Assembly: GCA_024681795.1 (NCBI GenBank)
Contig: JAILAD010000042.1
Span: 1 to 64,000, forward strand
DNA from: Lachnospiraceae bacterium
GTDB taxonomy: Bacteria > Bacillota > Clostridia > Lachnospirales > Lachnospiraceae
Direction of reading: 5' to 3'
Length of the DNA stretch: 64,000 nucleotides
Shown: positions 16,649 to 24,471 of the stretch, one piece after another
Position numbering within the stretch: position 1 is the first letter of the stretch
Layout: each line of letters opens with the position of its first letter
Position numbers and translations under genes: made by a program
The notes under the pieces: model-generated
The model's database searches: none
What the model saw: the letters and a program-made list of their open reading frames with translations, nothing else
What the model was told of the DNA's origin: nothing

Positions 16649-17374
16649 ATGGCAGAGCAGATCGGACGGGAACTGGTATACCGGGAATACCTGATGCGCG
16701 AGGAAATGCTGTATCACGCACCGTATAACCCGGAGATGGAATTTTACAATGCGGTAAAAACCGGTGACGAGAAAGCAGTGGAAAAAACACTGAAGGTTGA
16801 TTTTTGCAGGAAGAAGGGGTTTGGGGAGCTGTCCGAAAACCGCGTACAGAGTTTTAAATATCATTTTGCGATTACGGCCGCAATGCTTGCAAGGTACTGT
16901 ACGTCAGGCGGGATGGAACACGAGCAGGCATATATGATTAGCGATTACTATATTCTGGAAGCGGACAAAGTTGCGACATTAAAGGAAATATCCGCGCTTC
17001 ACCGCAGGATGGTAAGGGACTATACGCGCAGAATGAAAGCGATTCGCGAGAATCCGGTTTATTCTCCTCATATCGTGAAATGTATTCACTATATTTACGA
17101 CCATCTTCATGAAAAAATATATCTGGACGACGTTGCGGATGAAATCGGACTGGATCCGAGTTATTTAAGCAGACTGTTCCGACAGGAGATGGGGATGCCT
17201 GTATCGGAATATATTATGAGAAAGAAAATCGAAACCGCGGCAAACATGCTTGAATACGCCGAGTATACGCCGACGGAAATAGCGAATATTCTGGCGTTTT
17301 CAAGCCAGAGTTATTTTGTCAGCGTGTTTAAAAGATTTACGGGAACCACTCCGGGCAGATACAGAAACAGATAA
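16649..17374 (+). CDS. AraC-family transcriptional regulator
   Basis: A 241-residue regulator. The start at ATG 16649 follows AGGAAGGA. The C-terminal 100 residues hold the two helix-turn-helix units of AraC proteins (IYLDDVADEIGLDPSYLSRL and TPTEIANILAFSSQSYFV) and end in the standard RFTGTTPGRYR. The N-terminal 135 residues are mainly helical and show no cupin or sugar-binding fold that I recognise, so the inducer is unknown. It is divergent from the GH16 glucanase; the AT-rich 143-base gap must hold both promoters, which points to control of beta-glucan use. Confidence 0.88.
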   Translation: MAEQIGRELVYREYLMREEMLYHAPYNPEMEFYNAVKTGDEKAVEKTLKVDFCRKKGFGELSENRVQSFKYHFAITAAMLARYCTSGGMEHEQAYMISDYYILEADKVATLKEISALHRRMVRDYTRRMKAIRENPVYSPHIVKCIHYIYDHLHEKIYLDDVADEIGLDPSYLSRLFRQEMGMPVSEYIMRKKIETAANMLEYAEYTPTEIANILAFSSQSYFVSVFKRFTGTTPGRYRNR

Positions 17375-17463
17375 AACGCAGAACCCGCAAAGATTTTATT
17401 GAGTTATAAGAACAAAAAGATTAAAATAGAAAAGACTGTTTGATAACAGGAAGGAAAAATGTT

Positions 17464-17691
17464 ATGAAAACACTGAAAGACGTGAAGGTCGGAAAAAGCG
17501 CCAAAGTGGTTAAAGTTCACGGAGAAGGCGCCATAAAAAGAAGAATTATGGACATGGGAATCACGAAGGGTGTGGAAATCCGTGTACGGAAAGTTGCCCC
17601 TTTGGGTGACCCCATGGAACTGACTTTAAGAGGCTATGAACTCTCATTAAGAAAAGCCGATGCCGAAATGGTGGAAGTGGAAGAAGAGTAA
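17464..17691 (+). CDS. feoA: Ferrous iron transport protein FeoA
   Basis: A 75-residue SH3-like protein. Family marks include VKVHGEGAIKRRIMDMGI and a C-terminal LRGYELSLRKADA. FeoA is a small cytoplasmic partner of the FeoB iron transporter. The start at ATG 17464 has GGAAGG upstream; the frame is open eight codons earlier. feoB begins 41 bases downstream. No GTTAG-N6-CTAAC type operator was found in front of it, unlike the third iron gene of this locus. Confidence 0.9.
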   Translation: MKTLKDVKVGKSAKVVKVHGEGAIKRRIMDMGITKGVEIRVRKVAPLGDPMELTLRGYELSLRKADAEMVEVEEE

Positions 17692-17732
17692 TTTTTCGGA
17701 AAATGTTTATGAAAGAACGGTTTTGATATCAG

Positions 17733-19880
17733 ATGGATATTGCGATAGCGCTCGCAGGAAATCCAAACTGCGGGAAGACAACTTTATTTAATGCACTGAC
17801 CGGTTCCAACCAGTATGTGGGAAACTGGCCCGGTGTAACGGTTGAAAAGAAAGAAGGAAAAATGAAAGGAAGGGACGGTATTATCATTACCGATCTTCCC
17901 GGCATTTATTCCCTGTCTCCGTATACACCGGAAGAGGTCGTTGCCAGAAATTATCTGGTCGGGGAAAGACCCGGTGCGATTCTTAACGTCGTGGACGGTA
18001 CCAATATCGAGAGAAATCTTTACTTGACCACACAGTTGATAGAACTCGGAATTCCCGTTGTAATTGCCGTCAACATGATGGACGTTGTGAGAAAAGCGGG
18101 CGACAAGATTAATATTGAAAAACTATCTTCTTTAATCGGCTGTAAGGTTCTGGAGATTTCCGCATTAAAAAACGAAGGAATCGAAGAAGCAATCGAGGCC
18201 GCAATTGAGGTTGCAAAAGAAGGAAGGCTGATTGTTCCGAAGCATATTTTTTCGGGTGAAGTGGAACATGCGCTTGCTCATATTGAAGAGGCCTGTGTTC
18301 ACGATCTGCCGGATGAGCAGCAGAGATGGTATGCGATTAAAATTTTTGAACGGGATGAGCGTGTCATAAAGAAACTGGAAATCCCCGAAAAAATAATCGA
18401 ACATATTGAGAAAGATATTGTGACTGCGGAAACCGTACTCGATGACGATGCGGAAAGTATCATCACGAATGAGCGGTACAATTATATTACAACTGTAGTC
18501 GGAAAGTGTTATGAAAAGAAAAATAAAGACGGAATGTCGGTGTCCGATCAGATTGACAGAGTTGTGACACATCGTATTTTTGCGCTTCCGATTTTTGCAC
18601 TGATTATGGTATTTGTGTATTTTCTCTCCATGGCACCTTTCTCGCCCGGAACACTTCTTACCAATTGGGCGAATGACGGACTGTTCGGAGAAGGGTTCCG
18701 TCTCTTCGGAAAATTCATCCCCGGAATTCCTGTTATCGTGGAAAATTTTCTGATTAAAATCAACTGTGCCGTCTGGCTTCAGGGCCTGATCGTGGATGGA
18801 ATTATTGCGGGTGTCGGAGCGGTACTCGGATTTCTTCCGCAGCTGCTTGTGTTATTCTTCCTGCTTGCTTTTCTGGAAGCATGCGGATATATGTCCCGTA
18901 TTGCGTTTATTCTGGATAAGGCATTTCGTAAATTCGGTCTTTCCGGAAAATCATTTATTCCGATACTTGTCGGAACCGGCTGCGGTGTTCCGGGTGTTAT
19001 GGCATCCAGAACGATTGAAAACGAAAGCGACCGCAGAATGACGGTTATGACGACGACCTTTATTCCGTGCGGTGCGAAAGTTCCGTTTATTGCAATGATT
19101 GCCACTGCGCTTTTCAAGGGCTCTCCGCTCATTGCAGTGAGCGCATATTTTATGGGGCTGGCGGCGATTTTATTATCCGGTCTTATGCTGAAGAAAACGA
19201 AACCGTTTATCAGTGAGCCTTCTCCTTTTGTTATGGAACTGCCGCCTTATCACATGCCGCTTTTGTCAAATGTTCTGCGGTCCATGTGGGAGAGGGGCTG
19301 GTCTTTTGTGAAAAAGGCAGGAACCATTATTTTACTCTCCACGGTTTTGGTATGGTTCTTCTCTAATTTCGGTTTTTTGGACGGAAGATTTCAGATGCTT
19401 TCCGAAGAGCAGATCGGCTCTTCCATTCTTGCACATATCGGCAGCGCGGTGGCGTGGATTTTTGCCCCGCTCGGATGGGGGGACTGGAAGGCAGCGGTTG
19501 CATCCATTACAGGTCTTCTCGGAAAAGAGAATATTGTCGGCACGATGGGAGTTTTATACGGCGGAGGCGATGCATCCAGGTATGAGGCAATCGGGGCGGC
19601 ATATTCAAAGCTTGCAGGCTTTTCCTTCCTGACTTTCAACCTGCTCTGCGCACCGTGTTTCGGTGCGATTGCAGCCATTCACAGAGAAATGAATTCGATG
19701 AAGTGGTCCGTATTTGCAATTGGATGGCAGTGCGGTTTTGCATACGTCATCTCGCTCATGATTTACCAGTTCGGGTCGATTTTCACCGGTCACGCAAATA
19801 TCGCCGGAGTCGTGGTTTCATCGGTATTTCTGCTGCTTCTGCTGTTTCAGCTGTTTGTTAAAAAAGCCAAAAAAGTATAG
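17733..19880 (+). CDS. feoB: Ferrous iron transporter FeoB
   Basis: A 715-residue membrane transporter for Fe2+. The N-terminal G domain has GNPNCGKTTLFNALTG (G1), NWPGVTVEKKEG (switch region), DLPGIYSLSPYTPEE (G3) and NMMD (G4). A helical spacer follows, then a membrane region from about residue 285 with two Gate motifs, including FIPILVGTGCGVPG with the conserved Cys. Length is normal for the family. It is co-directional with feoA and followed by a terminator, after which a separately promoted FeoB-associated Cys-rich protein is encoded. Confidence 0.95.
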   Translation: MDIAIALAGNPNCGKTTLFNALTGSNQYVGNWPGVTVEKKEGKMKGRDGIIITDLPGIYSLSPYTPEEVVARNYLVGERPGAILNVVDGTNIERNLYLTTQLIELGIPVVIAVNMMDVVRKAGDKINIEKLSSLIGCKVLEISALKNEGIEEAIEAAIEVAKEGRLIVPKHIFSGEVEHALAHIEEACVHDLPDEQQRWYAIKIFERDERVIKKLEIPEKIIEHIEKDIVTAETVLDDDAESIITNERYNYITTVVGKCYEKKNKDGMSVSDQIDRVVTHRIFALPIFALIMVFVYFLSMAPFSPGTLLTNWANDGLFGEGFRLFGKFIPGIPVIVENFLIKINCAVWLQGLIVDGIIAGVGAVLGFLPQLLVLFFLLAFLEACGYMSRIAFILDKAFRKFGLSGKSFIPILVGTGCGVPGVMASRTIENESDRRMTVMTTTFIPCGAKVPFIAMIATALFKGSPLIAVSAYFMGLAAILLSGLMLKKTKPFISEPSPFVMELPPYHMPLLSNVLRSMWERGWSFVKKAGTIILLSTVLVWFFSNFGFLDGRFQMLSEEQIGSSILAHIGSAVAWIFAPLGWGDWKAAVASITGLLGKENIVGTMGVLYGGGDASRYEAIGAAYSKLAGFSFLTFNLLCAPCFGAIAAIHREMNSMKWSVFAIGWQCGFAYVISLMIYQFGSIFTGHANIAGVVVSSVFLLLLLFQLFVKKAKKV

Positions 19881-19886
19881 TTTTTT

Positions 19887-19916
19887 ATGACTGCGGTAAA
19901 ATTGCAGTCATTTTTT
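19887..19916 (+). terminator. Rho-independent terminator after feoB
   Basis: Seven-base-pair stem TGACTGC / GCAGTCA with a nine-base loop, followed by six T. It begins seven bases after the feoB stop. Confidence 0.85.
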
Positions 19917-19917
19917 C

Positions 19918-19946
19918 TTGACAAGTTAGTTAAAACTAACTATAAT
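19918..19946 (+). promoter_or_regulatory. Promoter for the FeoB-associated Cys-rich protein
   Basis: Consensus TTGACA at 19918-19923 and TATAAT at 19941-19946 with an ideal 17-base spacer. It lies 41 bases before the ATG and directly behind the feoB terminator. Confidence 0.8.
19924..19941 (+). promoter_or_regulatory. DtxR/MntR-type operator palindrome
   Basis: AGTTAGTT-AA-AACTAACT is a perfect 8+8 inverted repeat that fills the promoter spacer. Its core GTTAG-N6-CTAAC has the TTAG-N6-CTAA geometry of DtxR/IdeR/MntR binding sites, so metal-dependent repression is likely. The same core occurs in front of the copper ATPase gene. Confidence 0.65.
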
Positions 19947-19987
19947 GCAATATGTAAGAGACAAAAGTCAAAAGAAACGGAGTAAAA

Positions 19988-20161
19988 ATGATAACCTGGA
20001 TTGTGTCAAACATCGGAACCATAGTGGTAGCACTTATCGTTGCCGGAGTTTTAACGGCAATCGTGATTTCCGTTGTGCGGGATAAAAAAGCAGGGAAATC
20101 GAGCTGCGGGTGCGGTTGTGCAAACTGTGCCATGAAAGGGCAGTGCCATAAAGAACGCTAG
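19988..20161 (+). CDS. FeoB-associated Cys-rich membrane protein
   Basis: A 57-residue protein starting MITWIVSNIG, with one membrane helix (residues about 9-30), a short basic stretch (RDKKAGKSS) and a Cys-rich tail CGCGCANCAMKGQC. This is the layout of the small FeoB-associated proteins found next to feoB in Firmicutes, which are thought to aid iron transport, possibly replacing FeoC. The start follows ACGGAG. It has its own strong promoter with an overlapping palindromic operator, so it can be expressed apart from feoAB. Its biochemical role is not established. Confidence 0.85.
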   Translation: MITWIVSNIGTIVVALIVAGVLTAIVISVVRDKKAGKSSCGCGCANCAMKGQCHKER

Positions 20162-20245
20162 TCAGTCAAATCCTTATATATATGCCGTTCTGAAAGGCGG
20201 ATCCGTATCACGGGTTCGCCTTTTGAATTTGAAAAGAAAAAAGTA

Positions 20246-20275
20246 TTGACAAGGATATTTGTCATTTGTTATAGT
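20246..20275 (+). promoter_or_regulatory. Promoter for the CPBP protease gene
   Basis: TTGACA at 20246-20251 and TATAGT at 20270-20275 with an 18-base spacer, 104 bases before the CPBP start. The spacer is almost filled by a palindromic operator. Confidence 0.7.
20247..20264 (+). promoter_or_regulatory. Operator 1, TGACAA-N6-TTGTCA
   Basis: Perfect inverted repeat TGACAA-GGATAT-TTGTCA overlapping the -35 box and spacer. A second copy lies downstream. It is the probable target of the small XRE regulator encoded 12 bases after the CPBP gene. Confidence 0.6.
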
Positions 20276-20287
20276 ATATCTGCAAGA

Positions 20288-20323
20288 TGACAAGGAAAGT
20301 TGTCAAAAAGGAAAGTTGTCAAA
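20288..20323 (+). promoter_or_regulatory. Operator 2 plus half-site, TGACAA-N6-TTGTCA
   Basis: Second inverted repeat TGACAA-GGAAAG-TTGTCA at 20288-20305, followed by a half-site GGAAAGTTGTCA at 20310-20321. The segment is also a 16-base tandem direct repeat (20292-20307 and 20308-20323). It lies just downstream of the -10 box, where a bound repressor would block transcription. Confidence 0.6.
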
Positions 20324-20379
20324 CCTGACTTTCTGAATGCAGTTTTTTTACGGAATGTGTAAACAGGAGGAAAAGAAAA

Positions 20380-21444
20380 ATGAATGAAAACGAAAACAAA
20401 ATGAGAAAGGCGTATATGTTTTTTGCCATTGCGGTTGCTGTTTTCGGAATTGCGGCTGACGGCATGCAAATGCTGGGTTCAGGGGTTATTGCACCGGCAT
20501 TGGGGATTGTGCCGACGGAAAGCACCTGGTTTCCCTTTGTGAATATTATTATTCCGATGTATGTAATCGGTTTTCCGATTCTGTTTCTGGTTCTCCGGAA
20601 AAACGAGGTGGTAAAGCCGGAGAAGCATAAATTAAGTTTTGGGAAGTATATTCTTTATATTCCCCTGATGGCAGCCCTGATTGTAGTCGGTGCGGTAATC
20701 GGTACGATTCTGAACTACATGATTGTGCTTCCGTTCGGTGTGGATCCGCAGAACAGTACCGCTATCGGAGCCATTATGATGAATTCCAATCCGTTCTGGA
20801 GGATTCTGACGGCGGGAATTCTCGCACCGATAGTGGAGGAAATGATTTTCCGTAAATTCTTAATCGACCGCACTTACCGGTACGGAGAATGGGTTGCGAT
20901 TATAACATCCGGACTCATGTTCGGTTTATTTCACGGAAATCTTGCACAGTTCTTTTTTGCAACATTAATCGGAGGATTGTTTGCGTACATTTATATTCGT
21001 ACCGGTCAGGTATGGTATACAATCGGATTACATATGATTTTAAATCTTTCCACCTCCGTGATTACCATGGCAACCATGAAACCTTATCTTTCCGTCGATC
21101 AGGAAACATTTACGGAATATCAGAATATATCGCAGCAGTACCTGGCATCCGGCGGAGACCCGGCACTTCAGGAAAGACTGATGTCTGTGGCAGGACAGGT
21201 TATTCCCAAGATGATTCCGTTTATGATCTGGTCGGGTATTATATCACAGGTCGCGCTGGCCGGAATTGTTTTATGGATTATCTTCCTTGCCAAGAAAAAA
21301 GTGGTGATTAAAAAAGCACCGGATCAGGTAGAAAAGGGGATGAAATATGCCTGGGGAAATTTCGGAATGATTCTGTTCGTTCTGTACTGCCTGGTTATGT
21401 TTGTCATCAATTATATTTCGATTATCGGAACTTTCGGGGCATAG
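20380..21444 (+). CDS. CPBP-family intramembrane protease
   Basis: A 354-residue membrane protein with about eight hydrophobic segments. The CAAX/bacteriocin-processing protease signature is present: EEMIFRKFLIDR (E-E-x-x-x-R, residues about 152-157), then FGLFHGN (F-x-x-x-H), then a third motif region with IGLHMILN. CPBP proteins are glutamate-type intramembrane proteases tied to peptide processing, self-immunity or signal-protein cleavage; the substrate here is unknown. AGGAGG precedes the start. It is followed 11 bases later by a small XRE regulator, and its promoter region carries two copies of one palindrome, indicating a self-controlled two-gene unit. Confidence 0.88.
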   Translation: MNENENKMRKAYMFFAIAVAVFGIAADGMQMLGSGVIAPALGIVPTESTWFPFVNIIIPMYVIGFPILFLVLRKNEVVKPEKHKLSFGKYILYIPLMAALIVVGAVIGTILNYMIVLPFGVDPQNSTAIGAIMMNSNPFWRILTAGILAPIVEEMIFRKFLIDRTYRYGEWVAIITSGLMFGLFHGNLAQFFFATLIGGLFAYIYIRTGQVWYTIGLHMILNLSTSVITMATMKPYLSVDQETFTEYQNISQQYLASGGDPALQERLMSVAGQVIPKMIPFMIWSGIISQVALAGIVLWIIFLAKKKVVIKKAPDQVEKGMKYAWGNFGMILFVLYCLVMFVINYISIIGTFGA

Positions 21445-21455
21445 GGGAGAATCGA

Positions 21456-21662
21456 ATGCCGCTTCAGAATCATTTAAAAGAATATCGTGCGAGAATCGGA
21501 GTAAACCAGCAGGAACTGGGAAAGCGGGTGAACGTATCGCGTCAGACCATCAGTTTAATCGAAAGGGGAGATTACTCCCCTTCCGTTACGCTGGCTTTAA
21601 AACTTGCGCAGGTTTTTGATGCGAAAGTTGAAGATTTGTTTACATACGTGGATGAATCATGA
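21456..21662 (+). CDS. Small XRE-family (Cro/CI) transcriptional regulator
   Basis: A 68-residue protein made almost entirely of one helix-turn-helix, with NQQELGKRVNVSRQTISLIE as the DNA-binding unit (residues about 17-36) and a tail typical of YozG/Xre-like stand-alone regulators (LKLAQVFDAKVEDLFTY). It begins 11 bases after the CPBP protease gene. It probably binds the TGACAA-N6-TTGTCA palindromes upstream of that gene and represses its own operon; this link is inferred from context. Confidence 0.88.
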   Translation: MPLQNHLKEYRARIGVNQQELGKRVNVSRQTISLIERGDYSPSVTLALKLAQVFDAKVEDLFTYVDES

Positions 21663-21684
21663 AACGATGAATCCGTTTTAAAAG

Positions 21685-21894
21685 TTATTTGATTTCCGTG
21701 AGTTTATATCCGGTATCGGCTACCACTTTCTCAAATTCTTCTTTTGATACTTCACGGGTCAGTGTTACTACAGCGCATTTTTCCTCGTGACTTACTTTTC
21801 CGGCGGTAACGCCGTCCATTGCATCCAATGCTTCTCTCATGTGTTTTTCACACATCGGACACATCATTCCTTCGATTACTAAAGTTTTTTCCAT
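21685..21894 (-). CDS. Possible internally initiated CopZ-like copper chaperone
   Basis: In frame with the copA C-terminus, ATG at 21892-21894 follows GGGAGG by eight bases, a near-ideal initiation site inside a coding region. The product would be 69 residues, starting MEKTLVIEGMMCPMCEKH, a complete heavy-metal-associated domain of CopZ size. It may be made both as the tail of CopA and as a free chaperone, or this may be a recent copA-copZ fusion in which the old start remains. Confidence 0.5.
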   Translation of the reverse strand: MEKTLVIEGMMCPMCEKHMREALDAMDGVTAGKVSHEEKCAVVTLTREVSKEEFEKVVADTGYKLTEIK

Positions 21895-24270
21895 TTGAAT
21901 AACCTCCCTGTTATTGTTTTCATTCTCTTCCGGAGTATTGTTTTTATTTTCCTCCGGAGTATTGTTTTCAATCTCTTCCGGTTCTTCCGACTGCGGAAAA
22001 TGTACCAAATTCAGCCTCAAAGCATTGCTTACCACGAAGAAACTGGAAAGACTCATCGCGGCGGCTCCGAACATCGGATTTAAGTGCCAGCCGAAGAACG
22101 GTTCAAATGCACCTGCCGCAAGGGGAATTCCGATGATATTGTAACAAAATGCCCAGAAGAGATTCTGATGGATATTCCGGATTACTTTCCGGCTTAAATG
22201 GATGGCATTTACAACCCCCATAACATCCTGCTTCATCAATACCACTTCCGCTGCATCCATTGCGATATCCGTGCCGGAACGCATCGCAATTCCGATATCC
22301 GCGGCTGTCAGCGCGGGCGCATCGTTAATGCCGTCGCCGACCATGATGACTTTCTTTCCTTCCGTTTGCAAATCGCGAATGACATCCTGTTTTCCGGTAG
22401 GCAATACTTCCGCAATAATACGGTCAATGCCGGCTTTTTCGGCTACGGCTTTTACGGTTCTTTGGTTATCACCGGAAAGAAGAATGACTTCCAGCTTCAT
22501 TTCTTTCAGCTGTGCAACTGCTTTTGCGGCGTCTTCTTTTAACGGATCCGCAATTCCGATAATTCCAAGAAATTCGTTTTCCGTGGCATACAATGTCGGA
22601 GTGGCTCCGGTGTCTGCGGTTTCTTCCAGAATTTTTGCGGTTTCCTCCGAATTAAGCAAATTCATAACCTGCGCGGAAAGAGGGCAGGAAAGAAGGTATT
22701 TGAGATTTCCGCCGTATACCGTTTTCTTTTCGGCAGTTTCGGGATATTCAATCTGACCGCTGAGACCGTTTCCGGGATGGATTTCAAAGCCGGAAAGCCG
22801 GCCGGGATTTCTGCCGGTATCGGCAAATGCGGCAGTAACGGCTCTGGCAAGGGGATGCTCGCTTCCGGATTCCAGAGTACCTGCAAGAAAGAGAAGTTCG
22901 TCTTCGGATACGTCTGCCGGCCGGATCAGGGATACCCCCGGTACTCCCGATGTAATGGTGCCGGTCTTGTCGAGTACGACGACATTTGCCTTTCCCGTGT
23001 TTTCCAATACGGCTGCATTTTTATAAAGAATTCCGTGCTTTGCGCCGACACCGCTTCCGACCATAATTGCAACCGGAGTAGCAAGTCCCAGTGCACAGGG
23101 GCAACTGATGACAAGGACGGAAACCGCGTAAGTAATGGCGGAGGACAGGGGAGAACCGAGAATCATATGAACGACGGCAACCGTGATTGCAATTAAAATG
23201 ACTGCCGGTACAAAGACTCCCGAAACCTTATCCGCAATCTTCGCAATGGGCGCTTTGGAAGCGGACGCATCGTTTACCATGCGTACAATCTGGGCAAACG
23301 ATGTTTCGTCGCCGACTCTTGTTGCCCTGCATTTTAAGAGCCCGGTACGGTTAATGGTTGCCGTGAATAAAATATCTCCGGTATTTTTTTCAACGGGAAT
23401 GCTTTCACCTGTCATGGAAGATTCATCCACTGCGGAGTGTCCTTCAATTACCTCGCCGTCTGCGGGAATCCGTTCTCCGGGACGGACGAGAAAAATATCT
23501 CCGACCGCAAGTCTGTCTGCGGAAATCGTCATTTCTTTTCCGTTTCTGATGACACAGGCCTGATCCGGCGCGATTTTTACAAGGTTTTTCAGTGCATCCG
23601 TGGTCTTTCCTTTTGAATAAGACTCCAGCATTTTACCGACGGTGATAAGTGTCAGAATCATTGCCGCGGATTCAAAATACAGGCTGTGCAGTAAATCATG
23701 TGCAGCGGTATAATCGCCGGAAAGAACTACATTTGTCATTCGAATCAGAATGATAAAACTCCAGATAAAAGAGATTCCGGAGCCCATGGCAACAAGGGTA
23801 TCCATATTCGGTGCAAGGTGAATGACGCCCTTAAAACCGCTTATAAAAAACTTCTGATTAATCAGCATTACGATGGCGGCAAGAAGCATCTGAACGATTC
23901 CGATTGCAACCGGATTGGCAAGAAAATCCGGCAGCGGCCACTTCCACATGGTATGTCCCATGGAACAATACATCAGCGGCAGCAGAAAAATAACCGATGC
24001 TATCAGACGGTTTCTGACGAGGACGGTATCACTTCCGGAATTCTTTGTTTGCTTTGATTTATTCGGGGATTTGTCATCAAGAAAAGCCCCGTAACCGGCA
24101 TTCTCAACGGCCCGAATGATTTCCTCGGGCTTGGCGGTTCCGGTTACCGTCATGGAATTGGTCAGCAGATTGACACTGACTTCGTCAACGGTATTGATTT
24201 TTCTTACGGCATTTTCCACTCTGGAGCTGCACGCAGCACAACTCATGCCTGTGACACAGTATTTATCCAT
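21685..24270 (-). CDS. copA: Copper P1B-type ATPase with fused C-terminal CopZ-like domain
   Basis: An 861-residue copper exporter. The N-terminal metal-binding domain has GMSCAAC (C11, C14). It is followed by eight membrane helices and the standard motifs: SSMTGESIPV (actuator), SCPCALGLATP (transmembrane metal site), DKTGTITSG (phosphorylated Asp), GSEHPLARAV and GDGINDAPAL. It exports Cu(I) using ATP. Unusually, after the last helix comes an Asn/Glu-rich linker with an eight-residue repeat (NTPEENKN, NTPEENEN) and a second heavy-metal domain of 69 residues with MMCPMC. A strong ribosome binding site inside the linker could also yield that domain as a free chaperone. The promoter carries a GTTAG-N6-CTAAC palindrome. 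AGAGGA precedes the start. Confidence 0.92.
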   Translation of the reverse strand: MDKYCVTGMSCAACSSRVENAVRKINTVDEVSVNLLTNSMTVTGTAKPEEIIRAVENAGYGAFLDDKSPNKSKQTKNSGSDTVLVRNRLIASVIFLLPLMYCSMGHTMWKWPLPDFLANPVAIGIVQMLLAAIVMLINQKFFISGFKGVIHLAPNMDTLVAMGSGISFIWSFIILIRMTNVVLSGDYTAAHDLLHSLYFESAAMILTLITVGKMLESYSKGKTTDALKNLVKIAPDQACVIRNGKEMTISADRLAVGDIFLVRPGERIPADGEVIEGHSAVDESSMTGESIPVEKNTGDILFTATINRTGLLKCRATRVGDETSFAQIVRMVNDASASKAPIAKIADKVSGVFVPAVILIAITVAVVHMILGSPLSSAITYAVSVLVISCPCALGLATPVAIMVGSGVGAKHGILYKNAAVLENTGKANVVVLDKTGTITSGVPGVSLIRPADVSEDELLFLAGTLESGSEHPLARAVTAAFADTGRNPGRLSGFEIHPGNGLSGQIEYPETAEKKTVYGGNLKYLLSCPLSAQVMNLLNSEETAKILEETADTGATPTLYATENEFLGIIGIADPLKEDAAKAVAQLKEMKLEVILLSGDNQRTVKAVAEKAGIDRIIAEVLPTGKQDVIRDLQTEGKKVIMVGDGINDAPALTAADIGIAMRSGTDIAMDAAEVVLMKQDVMGVVNAIHLSRKVIRNIHQNLFWAFCYNIIGIPLAAGAFEPFFGWHLNPMFGAAAMSLSSFFVVSNALRLNLVHFPQSEEPEEIENNTPEENKNNTPEENENNNREVIQMEKTLVIEGMMCPMCEKHMREALDAMDGVTAGKVSHEEKCAVVTLTREVSKEEFEKVVADTGYKLTEIK
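21905..21982 (-). repeat. 24-base repeat in the copA linker
   Basis: About two and a half copies of a 24-base unit encoding NTPEEN(K/E)N sit between the ATPase and the C-terminal metal domain. Copy number is likely to vary between strains by slippage, changing linker length without breaking the frame. Confidence 0.6.
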
Positions 24271-24324
24271 AAGTATCCTCTTGATTGCGGTGACGGGAGA
24301 GTATGCAACAATGTCACCGGGTTT

Positions 24325-24342
24325 TGTTAGATATAACTAACA
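24325..24342 (-). promoter_or_regulatory. GTTAG-N6-CTAAC operator at the copA promoter
   Basis: TGTTAG-ATATAA-CTAACA palindrome just downstream of the copA -10 box, covering the expected transcription start. The GTTAG-N6-CTAAC core and spacing equal those at the FeoB-associated gene, suggesting one DtxR-like regulator for both. It does not look like the known CopY (TACA-N2-TGTA) site. Confidence 0.6.
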
Positions 24343-24343
24343 T

Positions 24344-24372
24344 ATTATAGCATTTTTATCGTTTTCGGGCAA
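24344..24372 (-). promoter_or_regulatory. copA promoter
   Basis: Minus-strand TTGCCC (24367-24372), 17-base spacer and TATAAT (24344-24349), 74 bases before the copA ATG. Confidence 0.65.
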
Positions 24373-24423
24373 TGTATTCGGGACAAAGTATTTCATAAAA
24401 TATCTTCCGGAGAATCGGTTTGG

Positions 24424-24455
24424 GAAAAAAAGCCCCCGTCCGACAGGGACGGGGG
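24424..24455 (-). terminator. Rho-independent terminator after the degV gene
   Basis: GC-rich stem CCCCCGTCC / GGACGGGGG with a short loop; on the minus strand it is followed by a T run. It lies 17 bases beyond the DegV stop. Confidence 0.88.
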
Positions 24456-24471
24456 AACAAAACTTTTTAAA

